A stretch of 64,000 nucleotides of DNA from positions 62,001-126,000 of the forward strand of contig NZ_JACKUK010000026.1 of NCBI RefSeq assembly GCF_025822765.1, given 5' to 3'. This document shows, piece by piece, positions 29,267 to 38,323 of this stretch; within the stretch, counting starts at the first letter, position 1, and every line of letters starts with the position of its first letter. Below the pieces are notes generated by a model, which did not search any database, was not told the origin of the DNA, and worked only from the letters and a program-made list of their open reading frames with translations. The translations under genes and the position numbers were made by a program. This DNA comes from Mycobacterium barrassiae (GTDB taxonomy: Bacteria; Actinomycetota; Actinomycetes; Mycobacteriales; Mycobacteriaceae).

Positions 29267-29308
29267 CGCCACCCCTCCCCTCTGAAGAGTTCCGCCAACC
29301 AATCAAAC

Positions 29309-29317
29309 GGTCATACC
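29309..29317. promoter_or_regulatory. GntR-type dyad before luxR-luxR-menB-qor operon
   Basis: GGTCATACC (GGT-3-ACC), followed by ATTGGACCA, which adds a second half-like element. The intergenic region 29267-29482 has this site near the minus-strand operon and another at 29456 near the plus-strand gene. Confidence 0.5.
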
Positions 29318-29455
29318 ATTGGACCAAAGTATAGCGTCGTGTTACTCGCCTCACAAGAATTCCGCAAAAGCGACGGGAATCACGACCGCGTCAATATCCG
29401 AGATCCGGGGCAGGTTTTGCAGCACCTTGTGCGGCCCGAACAGCCAATGGTCTAA

Positions 29456-29466
29456 TGGTCAGGCCA
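29456..29466. promoter_or_regulatory. GntR-type dyad before reductase/hydratase operon
   Basis: TGGTCAGGCCA, one base off TGGTCAGACCA, within AT-rich flanks and preceded by TGGTCTAA. It lies 16 bp before ATG 29483, so it would overlap the transcription start. Confidence 0.5.
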
Positions 29467-29482
29467 TATAGAGAGGGGTGCT

Positions 29483-30463
29483 ATGCACGCGGTGATCATT
29501 TATGAATTCGGATCGGCCGACGTCCTCCGACCTGGGGAGTTTCCCGAGCCGGCCCCGCGGCCGGGCTGGGTGCCCGTCAAGCTCCACGCGAGTGCGCTGA
29601 ACTGGCATGACATCTTGGTACGGCAAGGCCGCTACGCAACGCCGTTGCCACACATCATCGGCGCCGACGGCGCAGGGGTGCGCGTCGACACCGGCGAGCC
29701 CGTCGTGGTGTTGCCCTCACTGAACTGGGGCGAACACGACGACGCCCCCGGCGCCGACTGGGAGATACTCGGTGATCGCACGCCCGGGACCTACGCCGAA
29801 CTGGTCAGCGTGCCCGCCGACTGCGTGGCCCCGAAACCCGTCGGCCTCAGTTGGGCCGAGGCCGCCGCACTGCCGCTGGTGGGCCTGACGACCTACCGGG
29901 CGCTGTTCGTCCGCGGGCGGCTGCGTTCGGGCGAGTCGATGCTGGTGATCGGAGCCGGCGGAGGGATCGCCACTATGGCGATCGCCCTCGCCGTCGCGGC
30001 CGGAACCGCCATTACTGTCACGTCCTCCTCGCAGGACACCATCGAGCACGCGGTATCCGCGGGCGCACAGGGCGGCGTGTTGCACAGCCACGCCGACTGG
30101 CCCGATCAGGCTCGCGCCATGTCTCCCGACAATGCCGGATTCGATCTGGTCCTCGACCCCGTCGGCCGGTGGAGCGAGTCCGTGCGCGCCCTGCGCCCCG
30201 GCGGTCGACTTGTGGTTCTCGGCGCCAACGCCGCACAGACCGCGGCGATGGACATCCGCGGCTTCTACTTTGGTCAATTCGACCTTCTCGGAACGACCAT
30301 GGGCAGTAGCCGCGACTTCGCCGGCCTGCTCGACATGATGGACCGGTGTGCAGTGCGCCCGCCTGTGATCGACCGCGAGTTCCCCCTGGACCAGGCCGCC
30401 CAGGCGCACGAATACCTCGAGAACGGACGGACTTTCGGCAAATGCGTACTGACGCACACCTAG
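29483..30463 (+). CDS. MDR-family oxidoreductase
   Basis: 326 aa quinone-reductase-like alcohol dehydrogenase homologue. 'ALNWHDILVRQGRY', 'PHIIGADGAGVRVDTG', cofactor loop 'LVIGAGGGIATMAIALAVA' and 'DLVLDPVGRWSESVRALRPGGRLVVLGA'. No structural zinc cysteines. GAGAGGGG precedes the ATG. Followed after 11 bp by an enoyl-CoA hydratase gene, so it may oxidise or reduce a CoA-bound ring intermediate. Confidence 0.87.
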   Translation: MHAVIIYEFGSADVLRPGEFPEPAPRPGWVPVKLHASALNWHDILVRQGRYATPLPHIIGADGAGVRVDTGEPVVVLPSLNWGEHDDAPGADWEILGDRTPGTYAELVSVPADCVAPKPVGLSWAEAAALPLVGLTTYRALFVRGRLRSGESMLVIGAGGGIATMAIALAVAAGTAITVTSSSQDTIEHAVSAGAQGGVLHSHADWPDQARAMSPDNAGFDLVLDPVGRWSESVRALRPGGRLVVLGANAAQTAAMDIRGFYFGQFDLLGTTMGSSRDFAGLLDMMDRCAVRPPVIDREFPLDQAAQAHEYLENGRTFGKCVLTHT

Positions 30464-30474
30464 GAGATGCACCC

Positions 30475-31284
30475 GTGACCGAGTCGACCACCCTCGTCAA
30501 CTACCGAGTCGAGCCCGCCCAACCCGACGTTGACGGGTTGGTCGCCTATCTGACACTCAACGATCCCGACCGGCGCAACGCCTTGTCCGACGCCTTGCTG
30601 GATCAGTTGAATGCCCTATTGCATCGAGCAGCCGCCGATCCGGAGGTCCGGGTCGTCGTGCTCACATCCTCACACCCGCGGGTTTTCTCGTCCGGCGGCA
30701 ATCTCGACGCGTTCGCGGACGACCGTCCGACGATCGCAAAGTACGCCGGAATCGCTCGCTTCCCCAACCTTTATCGCACCCTCACCGGGATCGGCAAACC
30801 GGTCGTGTGCGCCGCCAACGGGGACGTGCTGGCCGGTGCACTGGGCATCGCCTTGGCGTGCGACCTCGTCATCGCGAAGGAATCGATTCGGTTGGGCTGC
30901 CCCGAGATCAATGTCGGCGCCTTTCCGTTCATGATCTCGGCGCTGATCTTCCGCGCCACCGGACGGTTGGTCGCCAACGAACTGATGATGACCGGTCGAC
31001 TCATCAGCGCAGCCGAGGCGGCCACGGCGGGACTGGTGAACAAGGTGGTGCCCGACGCCGATTTCGACGATGCGCTGCGCGAGTGGGTCGCCGACATCGC
31101 GGCCAAATCACCCTTGTTGATGGGCATGGGCAAGGCGGCAATGGCCGCGACCCGGGACCTGCCACTCGACGCTGCACTGGACTACCTGCAGTCCCAACTC
31201 GCCCTGGCCTTCACCACGCACGATCTGAGTGAAGGGGTGCGGGCCTTCAAGGAGAAGCGCGCCCCGGAATGGCGCAATGCGTGA
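30475..31284 (+). CDS. Enoyl-CoA hydratase/isomerase family protein
   Basis: 269 aa crotonase. 'YLTLNDPDRRNALS', oxyanion-hole segments 'FSSGGNLDAFADD' and 'AANGDVLAGALGIALACDLVIA', then 'CPEINVGAFPFMIS' and the terminal 'FKEKRAPEWRN'. The Glu in 'GCPEINVG' matches the second catalytic Glu position of hydratases. GTG 30475 follows TAGGAG; the reading frame is open further up inside the reductase gene but that part is not homologous. Confidence 0.87.
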   Translation: MTESTTLVNYRVEPAQPDVDGLVAYLTLNDPDRRNALSDALLDQLNALLHRAAADPEVRVVVLTSSHPRVFSSGGNLDAFADDRPTIAKYAGIARFPNLYRTLTGIGKPVVCAANGDVLAGALGIALACDLVIAKESIRLGCPEINVGAFPFMISALIFRATGRLVANELMMTGRLISAAEAATAGLVNKVVPDADFDDALREWVADIAAKSPLLMGMGKAAMAATRDLPLDAALDYLQSQLALAFTTHDLSEGVRAFKEKRAPEWRNA

Positions 31285-31320
31285 GGCCGGCCTATCACCC
31301 TTTCGAGTGATTGCCGTTTC

Positions 31321-31330
31321 GGTCTGACCA
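31321..31330. promoter_or_regulatory. GntR-type operator before ligase/dehydrogenase operon
   Basis: GGTCTGACCA preceded by TTTC and followed by TTCTACGAT. Same core and same AT-rich right flank as the site at 23341. Lies 71 bp before ATG 31401. Confidence 0.65.
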
Positions 31331-31400
31331 TTCTACGATTCGAGGATTGGCGCCTCCGTACGCGTCCCGGAGGGCGGACCCGAGAACGAGGAATTACGCG

Positions 31401-33104
31401 ATGAAGCCGAGCCCGTACACCGACCGCTACAGCCCGCAGCAGATCGAGGAGTATTACCGCACAGGCATGTGGTCCACGGACACATTCCATGACCTGCTGC
31501 TCCGGCGAGTCAACGACAATCCCGACAAGGTATTCGCCACAGACGGGACGCGATCGCTGACATTTCGTGAGCTTTTCGAGGCCGGGCAGCGGCTGGCCGT
31601 CGGTCTGCACCGGCAGGGCCTGCGCCGCGGCGACACCGCCGCCGTCCAGTTGCCCAACTGGGTCGAGTTCATCCAGATACTGGCCGCATTGTCTCGACTC
31701 GGGGTGATCATGGTCCCGATCATGCCGATCTACCGGAGCGACGACGTCAGCTATGTGCTGTCCAACGCTGCAGTTCGAACGGTCTTCGCCCCGGCACACT
31801 TCAGCAAATTCGGCTATCTGGACATGTATCTCGATCTGCGTCAGGAGCATCCGGATCTGATGATTGTCGTCGCCCGTCCCGACGACGTCGCACAGGACGT
31901 GGTCGACGCGGACCCCGATGTGTTCACCCTGCAGGAACTCGAGGTCGAATCCGACGACGACAGCGCAGGTCGAGAGTTGAACGACCCACCCGGTTCTGAC
32001 GATCCGTTCGTTATCGTCTACACCTCCGGGACCACATCCCGGCCGAAGGGCTGCGTGCACACGTTCAACACATACGGTGCGGGCTCTCGTGCGCTGATCG
32101 GCCCCTTCGGCTACACCGAATCCGACGTCCAGTTCGGTCCCTCACCAATAGCTCACACCACCGGGCTGGTCACCAGCGTGCTGCTGCCGATGCTGACCGG
32201 GGCGGCGACACATGTCATGGCCAAGTGGGATCCAGCTCGCGGCATCGAGGAGATTCAGCGCTTCGGCTGCACCGCTGCCGTGACGGCCCCGACGTTCCTG
32301 CACACGCTGTTGTCCGAGTACGACCCGCAGCGCCATGACCTGTCCTCGTTGCGATTGTGGACGTGTGCAGGCGCACCGATTCCCGCCGCGGTCGTCGAGC
32401 GAGCGGGCGCAACCTTGCCCAACATCAAAGTGCTCAGCCTGTACGGCCGCAGCGAAAACCTCGTCACGACCACATGTTCAGTGACTGACGATACTTCGCG
32501 TGCCCTGACCTCGGACGGCAAAGCGATGCCCGGCGCGGAGGTCAGGATCGTGGGCGAGGATGGGAACGAGGTGCCCCGCGGGGTTGAGGGCGACATCGCC
32601 TACCGAGGGCCCGCCCACATGGTCGAATACCTCTCCAACGCAGAGGAAACCGAGGGTCTGTTCACCGAGGACGGGTTCTCCAAGTCCGGTGATCTGGGCA
32701 AGATGACCGACGACGGATACGTGCGGGTGACCGGCCGGACCAAGGACATCGTCATTCGCGGCGGCATGAACATCAGCGTCCGCGAGATCGAGGACCATCT
32801 GGCCCATCATCCTGCGCTGAAAGCGTCCTCGGTGGTCGGCATGCCCGATGAGCGGCTCGGCGAGCGGGTGTGCTGCTATGTCGTCCCCGCGTCAGGACAC
32901 GATGCTCCGACCGTCGACGTCCTCCGCGAGTTCCTCATCGACAAGGGCATGCCGATCCAAAAGACACCCGAGCGCGTAGTCGCGGTCGATGCCCTGCCGA
33001 TGACCGCGACCGGAAAAGTTCTCAAACACGAGTTGCGCAAAGACATCGAACGGCGCATTCACGAGGAAGCTGCCGAGAGTCCGGAAGTTTCGGGTGCCCG
33101 CTGA
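31401..33104 (+). CDS. AMP-forming acyl-CoA ligase, cyclohexanecarboxylate-CoA-ligase-like
   Basis: 567 aa. 'YTSGTTSRPKGCVHT' P-loop, 'YGRSEN' at the A5 position, 'GDLGKMTDDGYVRVTGRTKDIVIRGGMNISVREIE' hinge, and 'LPMTATGKVLKHELRKDI' with the final Lys. The N-terminal 'YSPQQIEEYYRTGMWSTDT' is typical of ligases annotated as cyclohexanecarboxylate-CoA ligase. ATG 31401 was chosen for homology; an earlier in-frame start exists. The stop overlaps the next start by one base (TGATG). The alicyclic-acid substrate is an inference supported by the BadI-like gene at 38324. Confidence 0.88.
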   Translation: MKPSPYTDRYSPQQIEEYYRTGMWSTDTFHDLLLRRVNDNPDKVFATDGTRSLTFRELFEAGQRLAVGLHRQGLRRGDTAAVQLPNWVEFIQILAALSRLGVIMVPIMPIYRSDDVSYVLSNAAVRTVFAPAHFSKFGYLDMYLDLRQEHPDLMIVVARPDDVAQDVVDADPDVFTLQELEVESDDDSAGRELNDPPGSDDPFVIVYTSGTTSRPKGCVHTFNTYGAGSRALIGPFGYTESDVQFGPSPIAHTTGLVTSVLLPMLTGAATHVMAKWDPARGIEEIQRFGCTAAVTAPTFLHTLLSEYDPQRHDLSSLRLWTCAGAPIPAAVVERAGATLPNIKVLSLYGRSENLVTTTCSVTDDTSRALTSDGKAMPGAEVRIVGEDGNEVPRGVEGDIAYRGPAHMVEYLSNAEETEGLFTEDGFSKSGDLGKMTDDGYVRVTGRTKDIVIRGGMNISVREIEDHLAHHPALKASSVVGMPDERLGERVCCYVVPASGHDAPTVDVLREFLIDKGMPIQKTPERVVAVDALPMTATGKVLKHELRKDIERRIHEEAAESPEVSGAR

Positions 33105-34297
33105 TGGACTTGAAAGACAGTCCCGCCGAGGCGGAGTTCCGCGCCAAGGCGCGTCGTTGGCTCGAAGAGTCGCTACCCACACTCGGGGGGGCTGAGCCGC
33201 CGGTCTTGGAGGACAAGCTCGACTATTGGCGGGTGTGGCAACGGCTACTGAAGAAGTCCGGCTACGCCGGACTGTCGTGGCCGACGGAGTACGGCGGCGG
33301 AGGCGCGGACGCCAAGATCCGTGCGGTGTTCAGCGAGGAACTCGATCGGGCCGGCGCACCCGAGCGGCTGAACATCGTCGGCGAGGATTTCGCCGGCCCG
33401 ACGATCATCCAGTTCGGCACCCCAGCCCAGCGAGAGAGATACCTCGAACCGATCCTCACGGGAGACGAGATCTGGTGCCAGCTGTTCTCCGAACCGGAGG
33501 CGGGCTCCGACCTGGCGTCATTGCGCACGGCGGCCACCAAGGTGGACGGCGGCTGGCGCATTCAGGGACAGAAAATCTGGACGAGCCGGGCCCAGCTCGC
33601 GGCCCACGCGATCTTGCTCGCCCGCACGGGTGGCGGTCCCCGGCACAAGGGAATCACGTACTTCCTGCTGCCGATGGACAGCCCGGGCGTCGACGTTCGT
33701 CCACTTGAACACATGCTGGGCGAGGCCGAGTTCAACGAAGTGTTCCTCGACGACGTGTTCATCCCCGACGACGGTGTCCTCGGCGATGTCGACGGAGGCT
33801 GGCAGGTCGCGATGGCCACCCTGGCGTTCGAGCGGGTAGCCATCGCCACCGGACGAGTGAACACCACCGGCGCGGTCAACGACCTGATCCGTGACATCGC
33901 GAGCCGCACCACCGACGGCGGCACCCCGTTGGGCGCCGATCCGCTGGTGCGGCAACGGATCGCGGACCTTTACGGCCGCGCCCTTGTGCACTACCTGATC
34001 GGCCAGCGGGTCATCACCGGGGCGGCCGGAGACGGACCGCCGGGACCGGTGACCTCTATCGGCAAGCTGTACTTCTGTCCGTTGGTGGAAGATATCGCCG
34101 ACTTCGGATTGGAGCTCGACGAGATGGCAGGGCAGTTCCCACTCGCCGAGAAGGACTCGGCCGACGCACCATCGGCCAGCCACCAGAGGTGGCTGCGGCT
34201 GGCGTACCAGGCCCGCGGGACCGCCATCGCCGGTGGGTCGACGTTCATCCAGCGCAACATCGTGGCCGAGCGCATTCTCGGCATGCCCAGGAGCTGA
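33104..34297 (+). CDS. Acyl-CoA dehydrogenase
   Basis: 397 aa. 'WPTEYGGGGADAKI', 'FSEPEAGSDLASLRTAA', 'GGWRIQGQKIWTSRAQLA' and C-terminal 'GTAIAGGSTFIQRNIVAERILGMPRS', the FadE group common in sterol and cyclic-acid clusters. Some of these work as heteromers but the partner is not adjacent. It starts one base inside the ligase stop codon and ends 7 bp before the second ligase. Confidence 0.9.
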   Translation: MDLKDSPAEAEFRAKARRWLEESLPTLGGAEPPVLEDKLDYWRVWQRLLKKSGYAGLSWPTEYGGGGADAKIRAVFSEELDRAGAPERLNIVGEDFAGPTIIQFGTPAQRERYLEPILTGDEIWCQLFSEPEAGSDLASLRTAATKVDGGWRIQGQKIWTSRAQLAAHAILLARTGGGPRHKGITYFLLPMDSPGVDVRPLEHMLGEAEFNEVFLDDVFIPDDGVLGDVDGGWQVAMATLAFERVAIATGRVNTTGAVNDLIRDIASRTTDGGTPLGADPLVRQRIADLYGRALVHYLIGQRVITGAAGDGPPGPVTSIGKLYFCPLVEDIADFGLELDEMAGQFPLAEKDSADAPSASHQRWLRLAYQARGTAIAGGSTFIQRNIVAERILGMPRS

Positions 34298-34304
34298 GGC
34301 CATC

Positions 34305-36290
34305 GTGACCGGATACCAATGGAATCCGACCGACGACTACATCGAAGGTGCCAACGTCACGCGGCTGGCCCGCGCGCACGGGTTGGCCGGCATCGACGAG
34401 CTGCGGGCGCGCTCTGTCGCGGATACGGAGTGGTACTGGGCCGCAGCCGCCAATGATCTGGGCCTGCGCTTCCGGACTCCGTACAGCCGAGTGTTGGATC
34501 TGCACAACGGAATTGAGCACCCTGACTGGTTCGTCGGCGCCACGATGAACATCGTCGATTCATGCCTTCTGCGATGGCAAGAGGCGCAGCCTAGTACCGT
34601 CGCGGTCTCCCATGAGGACGAAGCCGGTCGGGTCCGAGAGATTTCCTTCGACGAACTGGCCACCCAAGTCGCCTGTGCCGCAAATGGTCTGCGCCAGTTG
34701 GGAATTGGTCGCGGCGATGCGGTTGCAATGTATCTCCCGATGATCCCCGAGGCCGTCGTCGCGTGTTACGCGGTCGCAGCTCTCGGAGCCATCTTGGTGC
34801 CGCTGTTTTCTGGCTTTGCTTCCTCGGCGATCGCGTCCAGGCTGGCCGACGCCGAAGCCAAAGCAGTCATCGTCGCCGACGTGACCACCCGTCGTGGACG
34901 CTCGGTGCCACTGCTGCCACAGATCAGTGAGGCGCTGCCGCACTGCCCGACCGTGCAGCACGTGATTTCGGTGCCCAACGGATCCGAAGATGGGCGAGTC
35001 GGTCCTCCCCAATACGTAGGCGCGCGTATGGTTTTGTGGTCACAGCTGATCAACCGCTATGCCCCGCTGGAGCCGGTCGAAGTGAAGGCCATGCATCCGC
35101 TGCTGTTGGCCTACACATCGGGCACCACCGGTAAACCCAAGGGGGCGGTGCACACTCACGCCGGCTTTCTAGTGAAGACGGCCAGTGAAGTCGCCTACTC
35201 ATTCGATGTCAAACCCGGCGGGGTGTTCTGTTGGGTCACCGACATGGGCTGGATCATGGGCCCGTTATCGGTATTCGGCACGCACGCCAACGGTGCCACA
35301 CTGTTGCTCTACGAAGGCTCACCTGACCGACCCGACATCCATCGCCTGTGGCAGCTGGTCGAGCGCCACCGGGTCACGATGCTCGGCGTGTCACCCACCC
35401 TGGTACGCGCTTTGCGGACCGCTGAACTCGATCAACTGCCCGATGTGTCGTCAGTGCACGTGGTGGGCTCTACGGGCGAACCGTGGGACCCCGAGTCTTA
35501 CAAATGGCTGGCCCAAGACGTGTTCGGCGGGCGGGTCCCGGTCATCAACTTCTCCGGCGGCACCGAAGTCGGCGGATCGTTTCTGGCGCCGTACCCGGTC
35601 GAACCAATCCGCAGTTGCTCGCTGGGCGGTCCATCGCTCGGGATGGACGTCGACGTGGTCGACGACAACGGTCACTCCGTCCGGGGGCAGGTCGGCGAAC
35701 TGGTTTGCCGCCAGCCGTGGCCATCAATGACGCGCGGGGTCTGGAAGGACGACGAACGCTACCTGCAAGCCTATTGGTCACGTTTCCCGGGTATCTGGAC
35801 GCACGGCGACTTCGCGATGGTCGACGACGACGGACAATGGTTCATCCGCGGGCGATCCGACGATGTGATGAACGTGGCCGGCAAGCGGTTGGCGCCCGCC
35901 GAAGTGGAATCGGTGATGATCACCCACCCACAGGTTGCGGAGGCAGCCGCTGTTGGAGTACCCGATACCGTCAAAGGTGAGGCAGTGTGGGCCTTTTGGG
36001 TTCCGCGATCCGACGGAGGAGCCGAACTCGACCCGGCGGCTGCTGATCGGGTGAGCGGTGAGCTGGCGGCACTGGTCGGACACGAACTGGGTAAACCGTT
36101 CACCCCGTCGCGCGTGTGGCGGGTGACCGCACTACCCAAGACACGCTCGGCCAAGATCATGCGGCGGGCGATCAGGGCCGCGGCACTCGGCACTGACCCC
36201 GGGGACCTCTCCGGCGCCGAGAATCCCGACGCTCTCGGCGAAATCCGCCGCCTTGTCGCAGCTGAGGAGAAAACGTCCGTTGATGTCTAG
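34305..36290 (+). CDS. AMP-forming acyl-CoA synthetase (acetoacetyl/propionyl-CoA synthetase-like)
   Basis: 661 aa, the length of acetyl-CoA-synthetase-type enzymes. N-terminal extension of about 100 residues, then 'YTSGTTGKPKGAVHTHAGF' P-loop, 'DMGWIMGPLSVFGTH', 'NFSGGTEVGGSF', 'WTHGDFAMVDDDGQWFIRGRSDDVMNVAGKRLAPAEVE' and 'LPKTRSAKIMRR' with the usual acetylatable Lys. GTG 34305 follows the dehydrogenase by 7 bp. It may activate a short or branched acid produced by, or entering, the pathway; the substrate is not predictable. Confidence 0.88.
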   Translation: MTGYQWNPTDDYIEGANVTRLARAHGLAGIDELRARSVADTEWYWAAAANDLGLRFRTPYSRVLDLHNGIEHPDWFVGATMNIVDSCLLRWQEAQPSTVAVSHEDEAGRVREISFDELATQVACAANGLRQLGIGRGDAVAMYLPMIPEAVVACYAVAALGAILVPLFSGFASSAIASRLADAEAKAVIVADVTTRRGRSVPLLPQISEALPHCPTVQHVISVPNGSEDGRVGPPQYVGARMVLWSQLINRYAPLEPVEVKAMHPLLLAYTSGTTGKPKGAVHTHAGFLVKTASEVAYSFDVKPGGVFCWVTDMGWIMGPLSVFGTHANGATLLLYEGSPDRPDIHRLWQLVERHRVTMLGVSPTLVRALRTAELDQLPDVSSVHVVGSTGEPWDPESYKWLAQDVFGGRVPVINFSGGTEVGGSFLAPYPVEPIRSCSLGGPSLGMDVDVVDDNGHSVRGQVGELVCRQPWPSMTRGVWKDDERYLQAYWSRFPGIWTHGDFAMVDDDGQWFIRGRSDDVMNVAGKRLAPAEVESVMITHPQVAEAAAVGVPDTVKGEAVWAFWVPRSDGGAELDPAAADRVSGELAALVGHELGKPFTPSRVWRVTALPKTRSAKIMRRAIRAAALGTDPGDLSGAENPDALGEIRRLVAAEEKTSVDV

Positions 36291-36342
36291 CCGGCCGATG
36301 GCAAACCCGACGAGCGACCACCCGTCCTATCTCATGCCTGAA

Positions 36343-37113
36343 TCAGTCGTCGACGCTGATCGCGTCACGCGCGTCCATGGCCAACGCAGCCTTGGCGTAG
36401 CTGTGCACATGATTGCGCATGCGGCGTGCAGCCGCCTCGGCATCGCCGCTGCGGATCGCGGTCGTGATCGACTTATGCGCGCGCTGGGTGACGGCTCGGA
36501 CCTCGTCGCTGACGAAAGCGGCGTTGTCGGTTCCGGCATAAATGGCATGCGACAACGCGATCATGAACCCAATCAACAACTCGTTGTGCCCAGCCTTCGC
36601 CACGCCGACATGCCAGTCGAGGTTGGCCTGCAGGAATGCCGGCAGGTCGGCGTCGGGTTCGGCGATGTCCCTGTTCGCCTTGTCGAGCACCGCAAGATCG
36701 TCGTCGGTGCGGTTGCGCGCGGCAAGCTCGGCGCAGAACGGCTCAATGGCTTCGCGGGTCTCCATCAGATCAGCCAGCTTGATCCGCTGGCCGCGGATGA
36801 GCAGGCTCACCGAATTAGCCATCGCTTTCGTAGTAGGGCGCTGGACGAAGGCGCCGCCGGCTCGGCCCGCCCTGACACGGACCAGGTTCTGAACTTCAAG
36901 GATGCGTAGTGCCTCGCGCACCGTCGCGCGGCTCATTTGTGTCTGCTTGACGAGCTCTCGTTCCGCCGGAAGCGGCGTACCCTCGACCAACTCGCCGGAC
37001 AGGATTCGTTCACGTAGTTCGCGGGCCAGTACGTCGGACGCCTTGGGCACATCGACCGGTTTGAGCAGGAGGTTCGACCTGGCCGGGGCCTTAGTCGACT
37101 CGACGGGTTCCAT
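36343..37113 (-). CDS. GntR-family regulator, FadR (FCD) subfamily
   Basis: 256 aa. N-terminal winged HTH ('VLARELRERILSGELVEGTPLPAERELVKQTQMSRATVREALRILE') followed by an FCD-type all-helical effector domain with candidate metal-binding His/Asp/Arg residues ('ANLDWHVGVAKAGHN', 'RAHKSITTAIRSGDAEAAARRMRNHVHSY'). ATG 37113 follows GGAGGAGCG. A GGTCTTACC dyad lies 28 bp upstream, so autoregulation is likely. Subfamily members bind TGGTnnnACCA, which matches the repeated dyads across this window. Confidence 0.92.
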   Translation of the reverse strand: MEPVESTKAPARSNLLLKPVDVPKASDVLARELRERILSGELVEGTPLPAERELVKQTQMSRATVREALRILEVQNLVRVRAGRAGGAFVQRPTTKAMANSVSLLIRGQRIKLADLMETREAIEPFCAELAARNRTDDDLAVLDKANRDIAEPDADLPAFLQANLDWHVGVAKAGHNELLIGFMIALSHAIYAGTDNAAFVSDEVRAVTQRAHKSITTAIRSGDAEAAARRMRNHVHSYAKAALAMDARDAISVDD

Positions 37114-37140
37114 CGCTCCTCCGATACATAACGGCCTAAA

Positions 37141-37149
37141 GGTAAGACC
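37141..37149. promoter_or_regulatory. GntR-type dyad before the gntR gene
   Basis: GGTAAGACC on the + strand, GGTCTTACC on the coding strand; the same core as the perfect 15-bp dyad at 39166. Lies 28 bp before the GntR start, suggesting autoregulation. Confidence 0.6.
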
Positions 37150-37218
37150 CAATGTACCGGTTGAGGTTTACCGGCGCCTCGGTCGCCACACCCCGCCCGT
37201 GCTCGGACACGGAGAGCG

Positions 37219-37521
37219 TCAGGTGTCTCGCGCCAGGTCGCGTTCCACGTCGTGTTCACCGAACAGCTCGTCGCCTGCAGAGTGGACCTCTTCATCGGGC
37301 TGAGAAGGACGGCGACGCTCCCAGCGCGCATCAATAAACAGCAAGACCAGACCGATCGCACACATGCCGACGCACACCCATGCGATGAAAGCGCCATCTA
37401 GCCCGGAAATTCCAAAGACGCCGTGCCTCGGGGTACTTGCTGTGGGGCCACCGGTGAACAGCGCGATGATCAATCCCACGATGCTCAAGGCCAGCAGAAC
37501 CACGGCAGCGAAGCGCATCAT
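37219..37521 (-). CDS. Small two-TM membrane protein, unknown function
   Basis: 100 aa. TM helices at about residues 4-24 ('FAAVVLLALSIVGLIIALF') and 42-63 ('DGAFIAWVCVGMCAIGLVLLF'), then an acidic cytoplasmic tail ('EEVHSAGDELFGEHDVERD'). Function not recognised. It begins Met-Met, so 37518 is an equally good start. Lies between the GntR gene and the MaoC gene on the same strand. Confidence 0.65.
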   Translation of the reverse strand: MMRFAAVVLLALSIVGLIIALFTGGPTASTPRHGVFGISGLDGAFIAWVCVGMCAIGLVLLFIDARWERRRPSQPDEEVHSAGDELFGEHDVERDLARDT

Positions 37522-37600
37522 TCGCCTCCCTCGTCACGCGCCGGTCCTGGAACCGTCAGAGGCCGAGCTTACGCGCTCACGACTACTTCGGAAACGAACA

Positions 37601-38059
37601 TCAGAAAACCATCCGCGCGATGACCTCGGCAACCGCTGCCGGCTTGTCTGACCCGTCAAGCTCAACCGTCTGGCGCACGGTCAGATCGACCGTGGAGTCG
37701 TCCACCTTCCGTGCATCGACGAGCTCGGACCGAAGTCGAACGCGACTGCCCGCCGGAACGGGCGCAAGGAACCTCACCTTGTTGAGCCCGTAGTTGATCC
37801 CCATCTTGGTGTTGTCGACGCGATAATTGTCCTTGCTCAATCCAGGGATCAGAGACAGCGTCAAGAACCCGTGAGCAATGGTTGTGCCGTAAGGACTTTC
37901 GCTTTCGGCCCGCTCGACGTCGACATGGATCCACTGATGGTCTCCAGTGGCGTCGGCAAACGCATCGATGCGATCCTGCTCAACCGCGATCCAGTCGGAA
38001 ACGCCGAGCTCCTGGCCGACGGCGGCAACGGCCTCGGCAATGGATGCGATGACGCGCAT
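37601..38059 (-). CDS. MaoC-like (R)-specific enoyl-CoA hydratase
   Basis: 152 aa hot-dog-fold hydratase of the NodN/MaoC type. The catalytic Asp/His loop is 'ATGDHQWIHVDVERA', followed by 'TIAHGFLTLSLIPGL'. Single-domain length is normal. AAAGGTGAG precedes ATG 38059. Likely hydrates a 2-enoyl-CoA in the same island; the physiological substrate is unknown. Confidence 0.87.
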   Translation of the reverse strand: MRVIASIAEAVAAVGQELGVSDWIAVEQDRIDAFADATGDHQWIHVDVERAESESPYGTTIAHGFLTLSLIPGLSKDNYRVDNTKMGINYGLNKVRFLAPVPAGSRVRLRSELVDARKVDDSTVDLTVRQTVELDGSDKPAAVAEVIARMVF

Positions 38060-38307
38060 TGCTCACCTTTCTCGTAGACATCGATCTGCGGCGCATATCG
38101 GTTCGTCACCCTTGTTGCCAGATTGGCCAGCATCGAAGCGGAGCCGACGAGTAGCCCGCCGGCAACGATCAACACAGCGGTATCGAGCACGAAACCGGTC
38201 AACGCCGTGGCTAATCCGACATACACGGCGACAAAACAAATGACGATCGGCGCGGGCGACATCTCGCGCCCGGCGCGCGCCAACCCACTCTGTTCTCCGT
38301 CGAACAT
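37861..38307 (-). CDS. Small membrane protein with implausibly long overlap
   Basis: The first 80 residues look real: two TM helices ('APIVICFVAVYVGLATALTGFVL' and 'TAVLIVAGGLLVGSASMLANL') and then 'NRYAPQIDVYEKGEQ'. The remaining C-terminus is Ser/Pro/Arg-rich and overlaps the MaoC gene by 199 bp in another frame, so it is probably not native; a lost stop or small frameshift near 38060 would explain it. Start may be 38307 or 38262 ('MSPAPIVICF'). Confidence 0.5.
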   Translation of the reverse strand: MFDGEQSGLARAGREMSPAPIVICFVAVYVGLATALTGFVLDTAVLIVAGGLLVGSASMLANLATRVTNRYAPQIDVYEKGEQCASSHPLPRPLPPSARSSAFPTGSRLSRIASMRLPTPLETISGSMSTSSGPKAKVLTAQPLLTGS

Positions 38308-38323
38308 CGCATTGCCATCCCTG

